A stretch of 64,000 nt of DNA from Xenorhabdus sp. BG5. GTDB taxonomy: Bacteria; Pseudomonadota; Gammaproteobacteria; Enterobacterales; Enterobacteriaceae. A model generated the notes under the pieces. The model was not told where the DNA came from. It saw nothing but the letters and a program-made list of their open reading frames with translations, and did no database searches. Each line of letters opens with the position of its first letter. Position 1 is the first letter of the stretch. Shown here piece after piece: positions 28,496 through 35,983 of this stretch. A program made the translations under genes and the position numbers. The stretch covers positions 33,596 to 97,595 of the forward strand of contig NZ_JADEUG010000014.1 in NCBI RefSeq assembly GCF_015163665.1, in the 5' to 3' direction.

Positions 28496-29277
28496 CATTT
28501 GACAAAAAATATGTTGCCGTAATTACCGGTGCATGTGGTGGTATCGGTGAAGCTATCGCCAATCGATTAGCGATGAAGGGAATAATCTTAGCACTGATTG
28601 ATAAACAGGCAGAGGCATTACAATCTCTGGTGAACAGACTTAGCGATGAATATTCTCAATCTATTATCGGTTTTCCTGTGGACGTTGCTGAATCTCAACA
28701 AGTTGGCAGCGCGTTTCTTGCCATCAGAAATCAACTTGGTCCCATTGGCTATTTGGTGAATGGCGCTGGTGTATTACACCATACTGCTGTTGAAAACACC
28801 GATATTGATGTATGGAACCGGATCTTTGCTGTTAATGCGACGGGGGTATTCAACGTCAGCAAAGCCGCAGCCAGTTATATGCAGGAGCAGAAAAAAGGGA
28901 GCATCGTGACTGTAGCTTCAAATGCCGCACGAGTCCCTCGAGCAACGATGGCAGCATATTGTGCCTCAAAAGCGGCGGCCCAAGCCTTCACATATGCACT
29001 TGGGTTAGAAGTGGCGCCATTTGGAATCCGGTGCAATGTCGTCGCTCCTGGCTCAACCGATACGTCCATGCTGCGCAGTATGTGGGCAGATGAAGATGAT
29101 AAAAACCACACATTGTACGGTAATCCAGAGCAATTTCGCATTGGTATCCCACTACGCAAAGTTGCCACACCAGACGAAATTGCCGCGGCGGTTTGTTTCT
29201 ACCTCAGTGAAGAGTCCAGCCAAACGACGTTGTCGACTTTGCTGGTGGATGGTGGCGCCGCATTAGGCAGTTGTTAG
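28492..29277 (+). CDS. dhbX: EntA-like 2,3-dihydro-3-hydroxyanthranilate dehydrogenase
   Basis: 261 residues, short-chain dehydrogenase/reductase. The NAD-binding motif is TGACGGIGEAIA (~14-25), NGAGV near 90, and the active site Ser-(x)-Tyr-Lys is seen in VASNAARVPRATMAAYCASKAA. The closest family is EntA/DhbA, which aromatises 2,3-dihydro-2,3-dihydroxybenzoate. In this context, beside PhzD- and PhzE-like enzymes, the expected substrate is trans-2,3-dihydro-3-hydroxyanthranilate and the product 3-hydroxyanthranilate. The ATGA overlap with aroX and a CAGGAGG ribosome site show tight coupling. No other siderophore genes are nearby, so a catecholate role is unlikely. Confidence 0.88.
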   Translation: MTFDKKYVAVITGACGGIGEAIANRLAMKGIILALIDKQAEALQSLVNRLSDEYSQSIIGFPVDVAESQQVGSAFLAIRNQLGPIGYLVNGAGVLHHTAVENTDIDVWNRIFAVNATGVFNVSKAAASYMQEQKKGSIVTVASNAARVPRATMAAYCASKAAAQAFTYALGLEVAPFGIRCNVVAPGSTDTSMLRSMWADEDDKNHTLYGNPEQFRIGIPLRKVATPDEIAAAVCFYLSEESSQTTLSTLLVDGGAALGSC

Positions 29278-29301
29278 TACATAGCAAACAAGAGATACAA
29301 C

Positions 29302-29934
29302 ATGGAAAAGATATTATCGTACCCATTGCCTAACCATGCTGATCTACCTAAATCGACAGCAAATTGGCTTCCGGATCGGCATCGCGCAGTTTTGTTGATC
29401 CATGACATGCAAAAATACTTTGTTGGTTTTTTTGACGCCGAAACAAACCCGATAAAGGGTGTCATTAACAACACCTGCATGCTATTGAGTGTTGCCAGAC
29501 ATTTTAATATTCCCGTGTTTTATACCGCTCAGCCCGGCAGTATGACCCCAGAACAACGCGGATTATTAAAAAATATATGGGGTGAAGGCATGCAAGCAAT
29601 AGAGGAACATCGGGAAATTATTCCGCACCTGACACCCACTAAAGATGAAACTGTACTGACTAAATGGCGTTACAGTGCATTCTTTAAATCTCATTTGCTA
29701 CATCATTTAAGGGATTTGAACCGCAATCAACTGATCATTTGTGGGGTATATGCCCATATAGGATGTCTGACTACCGCTATTGATGCTTATTCACATGATA
29801 TCGAAACCTTTTTGGTATCAGATGCTGTGGCGGATTTTTCAGAGGAAAAACATCACCTGGCGTTGAAGATGGCAGCAGAAATATGTGCTGTCGTGGCACC
29901 AACGGAACAAGTCATTGCAAATCTAAGAAAATAA
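29302..29934 (+). CDS. icmX: Isochorismatase-type hydrolase, PhzD-like
   Basis: 210 residues, the length of PhzD (about 207), without the aryl-carrier domain found in EntB. The catalytic Asp is in VLLIHDMQKYF (~residue 36), a Lys in TKWRYSAFF (~118), and the loop ICGVYAHIGCLTTAIDAYSHD is typical. PhzD cleaves the enolpyruvyl ether of 2-amino-2-deoxyisochorismate to trans-2,3-dihydro-3-hydroxyanthranilate. Preceded by dhbX (24-bp gap) and followed by the ADIC synthase, so its substrate is made by the next gene product. Complete and apparently intact. Confidence 0.9.
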   Translation: MEKILSYPLPNHADLPKSTANWLPDRHRAVLLIHDMQKYFVGFFDAETNPIKGVINNTCMLLSVARHFNIPVFYTAQPGSMTPEQRGLLKNIWGEGMQAIEEHREIIPHLTPTKDETVLTKWRYSAFFKSHLLHHLRDLNRNQLIICGVYAHIGCLTTAIDAYSHDIETFLVSDAVADFSEEKHHLALKMAAEICAVVAPTEQVIANLRK

Positions 29935-29977
29935 TACGTGAGACTAAAGAGTCTGATAAGACAAATTATAAGGGGGA

Positions 29978-31990
29978 ATGATGTTGTTGAACGAATTACC
30001 ACAGGGAGTGCTGCAATCAGAGGATGCGAAAAACCTCTTTAGCCATTTAGTGAAGGCGAATAAACCCTTTGCATGTATTCATCGCCCGTTATCCGATGCT
30101 AAGGACTCGTTTTTATTACTTGAGGGGAAAATAAAATACAGCCATTCACTCTCAGCATTAGAACCAATTTCGTTGGAACCTACTCTTTCATTGACATCAG
30201 ATAGTTTTGGTACAGTGGATATAACATCGCCTGAAGAGCTGAAGGCTTCTCAATTAATTATCATTCCATTCAATCAGATTGCCGAAAGAGGGTTTACATG
30301 CCATAACGATAACGAACCTGTCATTATCATGAGCATCGAAACACAAGCTCGTTATCAAATACACGACTGGGGATTTATTGAGCGTAGTAAGCCAATAAAA
30401 GCGGCTAATGTACATTTCGATATCACAGACAAGGCTTACAGCCAGATGGTGGAACAGGTGATCAACGGTGAGATTAGTGCCGGAGAGGGTAGTAATTTCG
30501 TTATATCGAGAAGTTTAGAAGGTGATATTGAAGACTTTTCATTGGAAGATGTACTTTCGTTATTTAATCAATTACTGATAAACGAATTTGGCTCTTATTG
30601 GACATGGGTTGTTTATACCGGTGACCGCTATTTTGTCGGTAGCAGCCCGGAACAACATATCCTGGTGGAGGGTAAAGATGTTGCCATGAACCCAATAAGT
30701 GGCACGTTAAAATATCCAGAAAAAGAAATAGAACAGGCTTTATACCGCTTCGTTAACGACAAAAAGGAACAGAATGAGCTCTTCATGGTCGTTGATGAAG
30801 AACTGAAAATGATGAGCCGCATATGTGACAGTGATATTACGGTGAGCGGTCCTCAGTTAAAGATGATGTCTCGGGTGGCACATACAGAGTATTTTATCCG
30901 TGGCTCAACATCACAGACCATTCGAACTATCCTGAAAGAGTCCTTGTTTGCCCCAACCGTTACCGGTAGTCCGGTGCAAAATGCGTCTCAGGTCATTATG
31001 CGCAGGGAAAATCGTGGTCGTGGTTATTACAGTGGTGTTATCGGAATGATTGGTGTTAAGAATAACCAACGCTATCTGGATTCCACTATATTAATCCGTG
31101 CGGCTGATATTACAAAAAATGGGCATTTCCGATTGACATCAGGGGCAACAATTGTTCGTGATTCAACTCCGGAAAATGAAGCTGAAGAAACCAAAGCAAA
31201 ATTGAGTGGTTTAATGAGTTCTTTTTTTGGTGAGAAGAAAAACATTAATTCAACCAATAACACCCAATTATCTGAACATGTGTTGAATAATGTCACTGTA
31301 ATATTACAGCGGCGTAATCATAAAGTTTCTCCTTTCTGGTTAGATAATTCTAAAAAAATAGTATTAGCACCCAATTTTCTTCCCTCCATTACGCTCATTG
31401 ATATGGAGGACTCATTTACTGAGATGATTGCCTACCAGTTACGTTATATCGGGCATAATGTGACGATAGTTTCATGGTCTGAGTCTGGTGCGCGTTTGCC
31501 GCAATTAATGAATTCAGGTAAAACAGATATTCTGTTTATTGGCCCAGGGCCTGGAAACCCGAACATTATCAGCCATGACAAGATAGCAACAGGACGAGCA
31601 CTGATTACAAATCGTTTAAAACAGAATTTACCACTAATTGGAACCTGTTTGGGGCATCAACTTATTTGTGCTGAATTTGGTTTGCCCATCAAACGGCTGC
31701 CAAAAACACGACAAGGAACGCAATATAAAATAGCCATTGGGCATATAGCCTGTCATGTCGGGTTTTATAATAGCTTTGCCGCGATGCACAAATTACCGCA
31801 TTGGTTTACGCCGAAATATAATCGATTGGTTTATCTTGAACGGTTAGGTAAGAGTGAAATTATTGCATTGAAATCTAATAATGTGGCATCAATACAGTTT
31901 CATAACGAATCCTTTTTAACTACCGATGCATTTTCAATTTATAATTGGATGATTGATAATGCTACGGGGTATGCAGATAAAGTCATTTGA
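29978..31990 (+). CDS. adsX: 2-amino-2-deoxyisochorismate synthase, PhzE-like
   Basis: 670 residues: a chorismate-binding, TrpE-like domain (~residues 130-415; GSSPEQHILVEGKDVAMNPISGTLK, GRGYYSGVIGMIG) fused to a class I glutamine amidotransferase domain (~460-660; GPGPGNP, nucleophile in GTCLGHQLICAEFG, histidine in IQFHNES). The order and fusion match PhzE, which aminates chorismate to ADIC without lyase activity, rather than a TrpE/TrpD pair. It should supply the first committed intermediate of 3-hydroxyanthranilate. Last gene of the rightward arm, 43 bp after icmX with AGGGGG as ribosome site. Confidence 0.9.
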   Translation: MMLLNELPQGVLQSEDAKNLFSHLVKANKPFACIHRPLSDAKDSFLLLEGKIKYSHSLSALEPISLEPTLSLTSDSFGTVDITSPEELKASQLIIIPFNQIAERGFTCHNDNEPVIIMSIETQARYQIHDWGFIERSKPIKAANVHFDITDKAYSQMVEQVINGEISAGEGSNFVISRSLEGDIEDFSLEDVLSLFNQLLINEFGSYWTWVVYTGDRYFVGSSPEQHILVEGKDVAMNPISGTLKYPEKEIEQALYRFVNDKKEQNELFMVVDEELKMMSRICDSDITVSGPQLKMMSRVAHTEYFIRGSTSQTIRTILKESLFAPTVTGSPVQNASQVIMRRENRGRGYYSGVIGMIGVKNNQRYLDSTILIRAADITKNGHFRLTSGATIVRDSTPENEAEETKAKLSGLMSSFFGEKKNINSTNNTQLSEHVLNNVTVILQRRNHKVSPFWLDNSKKIVLAPNFLPSITLIDMEDSFTEMIAYQLRYIGHNVTIVSWSESGARLPQLMNSGKTDILFIGPGPGNPNIISHDKIATGRALITNRLKQNLPLIGTCLGHQLICAEFGLPIKRLPKTRQGTQYKIAIGHIACHVGFYNSFAAMHKLPHWFTPKYNRLVYLERLGKSEIIALKSNNVASIQFHNESFLTTDAFSIYNWMIDNATGYADKVI

Positions 31991-32024
31991 AATTAATGTG
32001 TTATAAAATAACCTGTCATAGTTC

Positions 32025-32066
32025 GGACAATCTATGTAACCTGCTGAAGAATACACTTGATTGTCC
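32025..32066. terminator. Inverted repeat between convergent adsX and uvrX
   Basis: GGACAATC (32025-32032) and GATTGTCC (32059-32066) pair over 8 bp with a 26-nt loop. The long loop makes it a weak candidate; a T-rich run (TATTTTATTTTTT) follows about 20 bp later on the plus strand. Confidence 0.35.
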
Positions 32067-32104
32067 CACTTAACTAATGCGTATTTTATTTTTTCTGGTC
32101 TTAT

Positions 32105-34366
32105 TTAGCGACAATGTTGACGTAAATAATCAGCGGTTAATGAGTTACCCTCTGCAAACATTGCCTGTGGTATGCCGCTGAACATCACCTGACCTCCATC
32201 CGTTCCGGCTCCTTCGCCTAAATCAATAATCCAATCCGCTTCTGCGATAACTTCTATATTGTGTTCAATGATAAAGACAGAATTTCCCTGTTCGACAAGG
32301 CGGCGAAACAACGTAATAAGTACTGCTACATCAGAAGGATGAAGTCCGGTTGTCGGTTCATCAAAGACATACACGTCACCTTTATTGTTAAGATAAGATG
32401 CCAGTTTCAGTCTTTGACATTCTCCACCAGACAGGTGATCAAGTGATTCACCAAGGCGCATATAACCCAACCCGACACTCCGAATATTGTCTAATGTGGG
32501 CTGGATCTGATGGTCTTTCGCAAAAAAGTCTGCCGCCTGCGTAATACTCATGTTCATGAGATCAACAATCGTTTTTCCTTTGTATTTATAATCTAAGGCT
32601 TTTTTATTGAATTTTTGCCCCTGACAAGCTTCACAAGGCAAGGATATCGAATCCATAAAAGCCAAATCGGTTTCAATCACGCCTAGCCCTTTACACTCTG
32701 GACATCCTCCCTTAGCATTCGGAGAAAACCACGATTTATCCACGTGATTAGCCAGCGCAAGGCGCTCCCGGATGTGATCAAAAACACCACTCCATGATGC
32801 AATATGGGAGCGTTTGGAGGTATGAATGGGTTTTTGGTCGATAACAACAGCATTTGGACATTGAGGGACAACCTCTCCCATAATTAAGGCGCTTTTTCCC
32901 GACCCCGCTATGCCACTGACAGCAAGCATTATTCCCAGTGGGATCTCGATAGAGATCCCTTTAAGATTGTGCAGCGTTGCGTTCCTGACAGAGAGATAAC
33001 CAAGCGGCTTTTTGGGATTTCGATTAAGTTGAGTTGGTTGAGACAGGTATTTTCCTGTTAATGTGTCAGAGGTGCGTAACCCATTTAAGTCTCCCTGATA
33101 GGTGATAGTTCCACCGTTATCGCCTGCACCAGGGCCTAAATCAATGACATGATCTGCGATTTTAATGACGTCAGGGTCATGTTCGACCATCAAGATAGTA
33201 TTGCCCTTGTCACGTAATTGCTGAATCAGCGTATTAAGTTTAGTGATATCAGCCGGATGTAGTCCGGTGCTGGGTTCATCAATGATATAAGTCATTCCGG
33301 TGAGACTGCTGCCTAAGTGCCGCACCATTTTTAATCGTTGCGACTCTCCGCCTGATAATGTTGGGGTTGGACGGTTAAGATTCAGGTACCCCAGACCGAC
33401 AGAGCACATTGATGTTAAACGTGCTTTCAAGGCATCAATGAGCGTGCTCACTGAAGGATCAACCAGTGTCGCTATAAACTGGCCCAGCTTTATGATCGGC
33501 ATCTCTACACAATCGCCGATACTTTTGCCCTGAATTAAGCATGACAGGATTTGTTTATTAAGCCTCTGTCCATGGCAGACAGGACACTGTTTCATTGAAA
33601 CAATGTTCCGAAGTTCTTCACTTTTGTACTCTTTGTTATCTTTCACAAGATAACTGCGCGTGAATCTGGGTATAAGTCCTTCAAATCGGGCAGATTTAGG
33701 CCAGTCAGGGGATGGGTTCGTCGGCGCAATGTTCTCCGCGTAAAGCAAAAGTTGGCGTTCTTCTGTCGAGTAATCGGCAATTTTCTTATTATTATCAAAT
33801 AAACCAGAATGAACATATCGGCGCCACCGCCAGGTTCCTGGCGCAAATGAGGAATATGCGATTGCCCCTTCATTTAGAGATTTGTCTTCATTCAGCAGTT
33901 TTTTTACATCTATCGTACTGGCAATGCCCAGTCCCTCACAATTGGGGCACATCCCTGATGGATGGTTGAAAGAGAAGATGTTGGAATACCCGACAAAGGG
34001 CTTACCGATTCGGGAAAACAGAAGGCGCAACAAAGTGTAAATATCTGATGCTGTACCCACCGTCGAGCGTACATTTTCCCCAATCCGCTTTTGGTTAATG
34101 ATAATTGCGGTGGTTAGGTTATTTATCTCATCGACATCAGGCTGACCATAGTACGGTAACCGATGCCGGATATAAGGCGGAAAAGTATCATTGAGCTGTC
34201 TTTGGGATTCCGCTGCAATTGTACCGAATACAAGAGAGCTTTTACCTGAACCAGAAACACCAGTGAACACAGTGATGACATTCTTGGGAATACGTAAGTC
34301 AATGCCTTTAAGGTTATTTTGCCTCGCACCACGAATTTCAATCGTGTTTTGTTCATGACTTCTCAT
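32105..34366 (-). CDS. uvrX: UvrA-like ABC protein, likely self-resistance
   Basis: 753 residues, shorter than UvrA (~940). Two ABC modules are present: Walker A GVSGSGKSS (36-44), signature LSGGESQRL and DEPSTGLHP in the first; GIAGSGKSA, LSGGECQRL and DEPTTGLHP in the second. Zinc-type cysteine pairs are seen in CPNCEGLG, CPVCHGQ, CPECKGLG and CEACQGQ. The missing length agrees with the UvrB-binding/insertion regions trimmed in drug-resistance relatives such as DrrC. It probably recognises or clears drug-DNA adducts made by the cluster product. It starts 1 bp after the exporter gene, and its ribosome site lies in that gene's end. Tilivalline clusters carry a counterpart, uvrX. Confidence 0.9.
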   Translation of the reverse strand: MRSHEQNTIEIRGARQNNLKGIDLRIPKNVITVFTGVSGSGKSSLVFGTIAAESQRQLNDTFPPYIRHRLPYYGQPDVDEINNLTTAIIINQKRIGENVRSTVGTASDIYTLLRLLFSRIGKPFVGYSNIFSFNHPSGMCPNCEGLGIASTIDVKKLLNEDKSLNEGAIAYSSFAPGTWRWRRYVHSGLFDNNKKIADYSTEERQLLLYAENIAPTNPSPDWPKSARFEGLIPRFTRSYLVKDNKEYKSEELRNIVSMKQCPVCHGQRLNKQILSCLIQGKSIGDCVEMPIIKLGQFIATLVDPSVSTLIDALKARLTSMCSVGLGYLNLNRPTPTLSGGESQRLKMVRHLGSSLTGMTYIIDEPSTGLHPADITKLNTLIQQLRDKGNTILMVEHDPDVIKIADHVIDLGPGAGDNGGTITYQGDLNGLRTSDTLTGKYLSQPTQLNRNPKKPLGYLSVRNATLHNLKGISIEIPLGIMLAVSGIAGSGKSALIMGEVVPQCPNAVVIDQKPIHTSKRSHIASWSGVFDHIRERLALANHVDKSWFSPNAKGGCPECKGLGVIETDLAFMDSISLPCEACQGQKFNKKALDYKYKGKTIVDLMNMSITQAADFFAKDHQIQPTLDNIRSVGLGYMRLGESLDHLSGGECQRLKLASYLNNKGDVYVFDEPTTGLHPSDVAVLITLFRRLVEQGNSVFIIEHNIEVIAEADWIIDLGEGAGTDGGQVMFSGIPQAMFAEGNSLTADYLRQHCR

Positions 34367-34367
34367 T

Positions 34368-35609
34368 TCATTTCTCTCCTTCGCGCGCTAACATCAGGGA
34401 AAATAGAGTGATAATTCCACATCCGATTAATACGATAGATACAGGAAACAGAGATACAGATTTGCCAAGGCCGGTTAAAAATGCGGTTAAAGAAGCCGTC
34501 CCAAACTGAAGCGCACCGAGGACAGCAGAACCAGCCCCTCTTACATCAGGAACGGCTGTTAATGCCAAACTCGCTGCATTGCCAAAAATAAACGCCATCG
34601 TAAACATAAGCATCATGAAAATTGCTGTTGTTAATTCAAGCTGGTAGAAGCTGAGATAATTGACAACCAATAGCAGACACGCTAAGACAAAGGTAGTTAC
34701 AACACCAATGATGACAAGCGATTTGGCACCGATCCGCTCAACCCATCGCGCACTCAGTATGCTGCTGAACATCATAATTCCGGCATTAATCGCAAACACA
34801 ATGGAAAAAAATCCGGGGGTGAATTTGAACATAGACTGGTATATAAAAGGTGATGCTGAAATATAGGCAAACAGTGCCCCGAAAGTGGCGGAAAAGACTA
34901 ATGTATATCCCATATAGGTTCTATTTTTGAACAGTGTTAGAAACTGCTTAACCAGACGGCCTTTACTTTCATCATATCCTGATTTATTCGGCAAACTCTC
35001 TGGCACATAAACGAACGTTAAGATAGTAATTATCAGTGAAATCACTGCCATAAAGACAAATACAATCGGCCACGGGAAATATGCAGCCACTCCTCCCATC
35101 AATGGAGCAACTATCGGTGCTGCACCTTGTATTGCCAGAATCAGATTGAAATAGTAGGCGGCTTTGTTACCAAAGCTGAGATCGGAAACAATGGCTCGTG
35201 TCAGGACAATACCTGATGCGCCACCAGCACCTTGAAAAAAGCGGCTAATGATTAATATTTCAATACTTGAAGAGAATGAACAAGCAATTGAGGCTACAGT
35301 CAGCAAGACCATGCCTCTTAACAAAAGTTTTCTCCTGCCAATGACATCCGACCAGGGACCAATGATTAATTGCCCAATTGCGAGACCCGCCATAAATGAG
35401 GTTAAACTTAATTGAACACCAGCCTGAGTCGTGTTTAGCGCGTGCGATATGGCGGGAAACAAAGGAAGGTACATGTCGGTTGAAAGAGCGCCAATGGCAC
35501 TCAACATTCCCAAAATAAGAACAAGTTTGAATGCCAATTCACCTTTTTGGTTAGATGAAATAGCCTGATTTAATTGACTATTAGTTAGTGTGTTTTCTGA
35601 TTTTTTCAC
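34368..35609 (-). CDS. mfsX: Bcr/CflA-type MFS drug exporter
   Basis: 413 residues with about 12 membrane helices. The family signature is STDMYLPLFPAI (~residues 43-54), and the MFS loop GPWSDVIGRRKLLL lies between helices 2 and 3. Bcr/CflA proteins are 12-helix proton antiporters that export sulfonamide, bicyclomycin and similar drugs; here export of the benzodiazepine-like product is inferred from the position upstream of uvrX in a two-gene operon. Two copies of a 24-bp dyad lie 54 and 244 bp upstream of its start, suggesting control by a dimeric regulator. Confidence 0.9.
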   Translation of the reverse strand: MKKSENTLTNSQLNQAISSNQKGELAFKLVLILGMLSAIGALSTDMYLPLFPAISHALNTTQAGVQLSLTSFMAGLAIGQLIIGPWSDVIGRRKLLLRGMVLLTVASIACSFSSSIEILIISRFFQGAGGASGIVLTRAIVSDLSFGNKAAYYFNLILAIQGAAPIVAPLMGGVAAYFPWPIVFVFMAVISLIITILTFVYVPESLPNKSGYDESKGRLVKQFLTLFKNRTYMGYTLVFSATFGALFAYISASPFIYQSMFKFTPGFFSIVFAINAGIMMFSSILSARWVERIGAKSLVIIGVVTTFVLACLLLVVNYLSFYQLELTTAIFMMLMFTMAFIFGNAASLALTAVPDVRGAGSAVLGALQFGTASLTAFLTGLGKSVSLFPVSIVLIGCGIITLFSLMLAREGEK

Positions 35610-35662
35610 TGTTATTCATCTCATATAATAAACAGATGATGAAAACTATAACATTGCAGAAA

Positions 35663-35686
35663 AATGATTTCAAAATAGAAATCATT
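35663..35686. promoter_or_regulatory. Candidate cluster operator, copy 2
   Basis: AATGATTTC-AAAATA-GAAATCATT: perfect 9-bp arms, 6-bp spacer, centred about 65 bp upstream of the exporter start, a position suited to repression. Same arms as at 26968 and 35853. Confidence 0.55.
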
Positions 35687-35852
35687 ATTTTAAGTTAGTT
35701 GACGGATTTCATGCAAGGTTGAATCCTGTTTTACCTTTTTAATTAGATGGGTTTTATTGTTATAATAAATTGTTATTTATCATATTTATGGTTTTTGTCT
35801 TGTCATTTTTTTATGATATGAACATCTTATAAATGTTATAGCAATATAGGAA

Positions 35853-35876
35853 AATAATTTCATTATGGAAATTATT
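35853..35876. promoter_or_regulatory. Candidate cluster operator, copy 3
   Basis: AATAATTTC-ATTATG-GAAATTATT: perfect 9-bp arms with a 6-bp spacer, 244 bp upstream of the exporter start and 107 bp upstream of dinB. It could allow looping with copy 2. Confidence 0.5.
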
Positions 35877-35945
35877 CTAAGGGTTTCGAGAAATCCATTC
35901 GTTGAAGTTTTGCTGAAAAATTAATTAGAGTTTCATGATCTCTTT

Positions 35946-35961
35946 CTGTATATTTATACAG
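35946..35961 (+). promoter_or_regulatory. LexA box of dinB
   Basis: CTGTATATTTATACAG fits CTGT-N8-ACAG exactly and sits 22 bp upstream of the dinB ATG. It predicts SOS induction. Confidence 0.85.
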
Positions 35962-35983
35962 TGATTTGGCACGGAGAGATCAG

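Larger units (their letters stand above)
35610..35983. other. Intergenic region mfsX / dinB (374 bp)
   Basis: AT-rich, without a coding frame. It contains two copies of the candidate cluster operator and, at the right end, a consensus LexA box in front of dinB. It is the right-hand junction of the accessory block with the conserved dinB-pepD backbone. No direct repeats, integrase or tRNA end are visible at the junction. Confidence 0.65.

Noticed and set aside
28492..29934. A catecholate siderophore locus (EntA plus EntB)
   Set aside because: The isochorismatase lacks the aryl-carrier domain, there is no isochorismate synthase or EntE/EntF set, and the chorismate enzyme is of the aminating PhzE type.
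27326..31990. A phenazine biosynthetic operon
   Set aside because: PhzC-, PhzD- and PhzE-like enzymes are present, but PhzF and PhzG are not, and an EntA-like aromatising dehydrogenase replaces them; flow should stop at 3-hydroxyanthranilate.
20131..32066. TGTCCC/GGGACA motifs at both edges of the NRPS locus as transposon ends
   Set aside because: The shared stretch is only about 7-8 bp, is arranged as local hairpins and not terminal repeats, and no transposase or target duplication is seen.
35881..35896. GGGTTTCGAGAAATCC as a fourth cluster operator
   Set aside because: The TTTC and GAAA arms are only 2 bp apart and outer bases do not match the 24-bp dyad, so it is not the same site.
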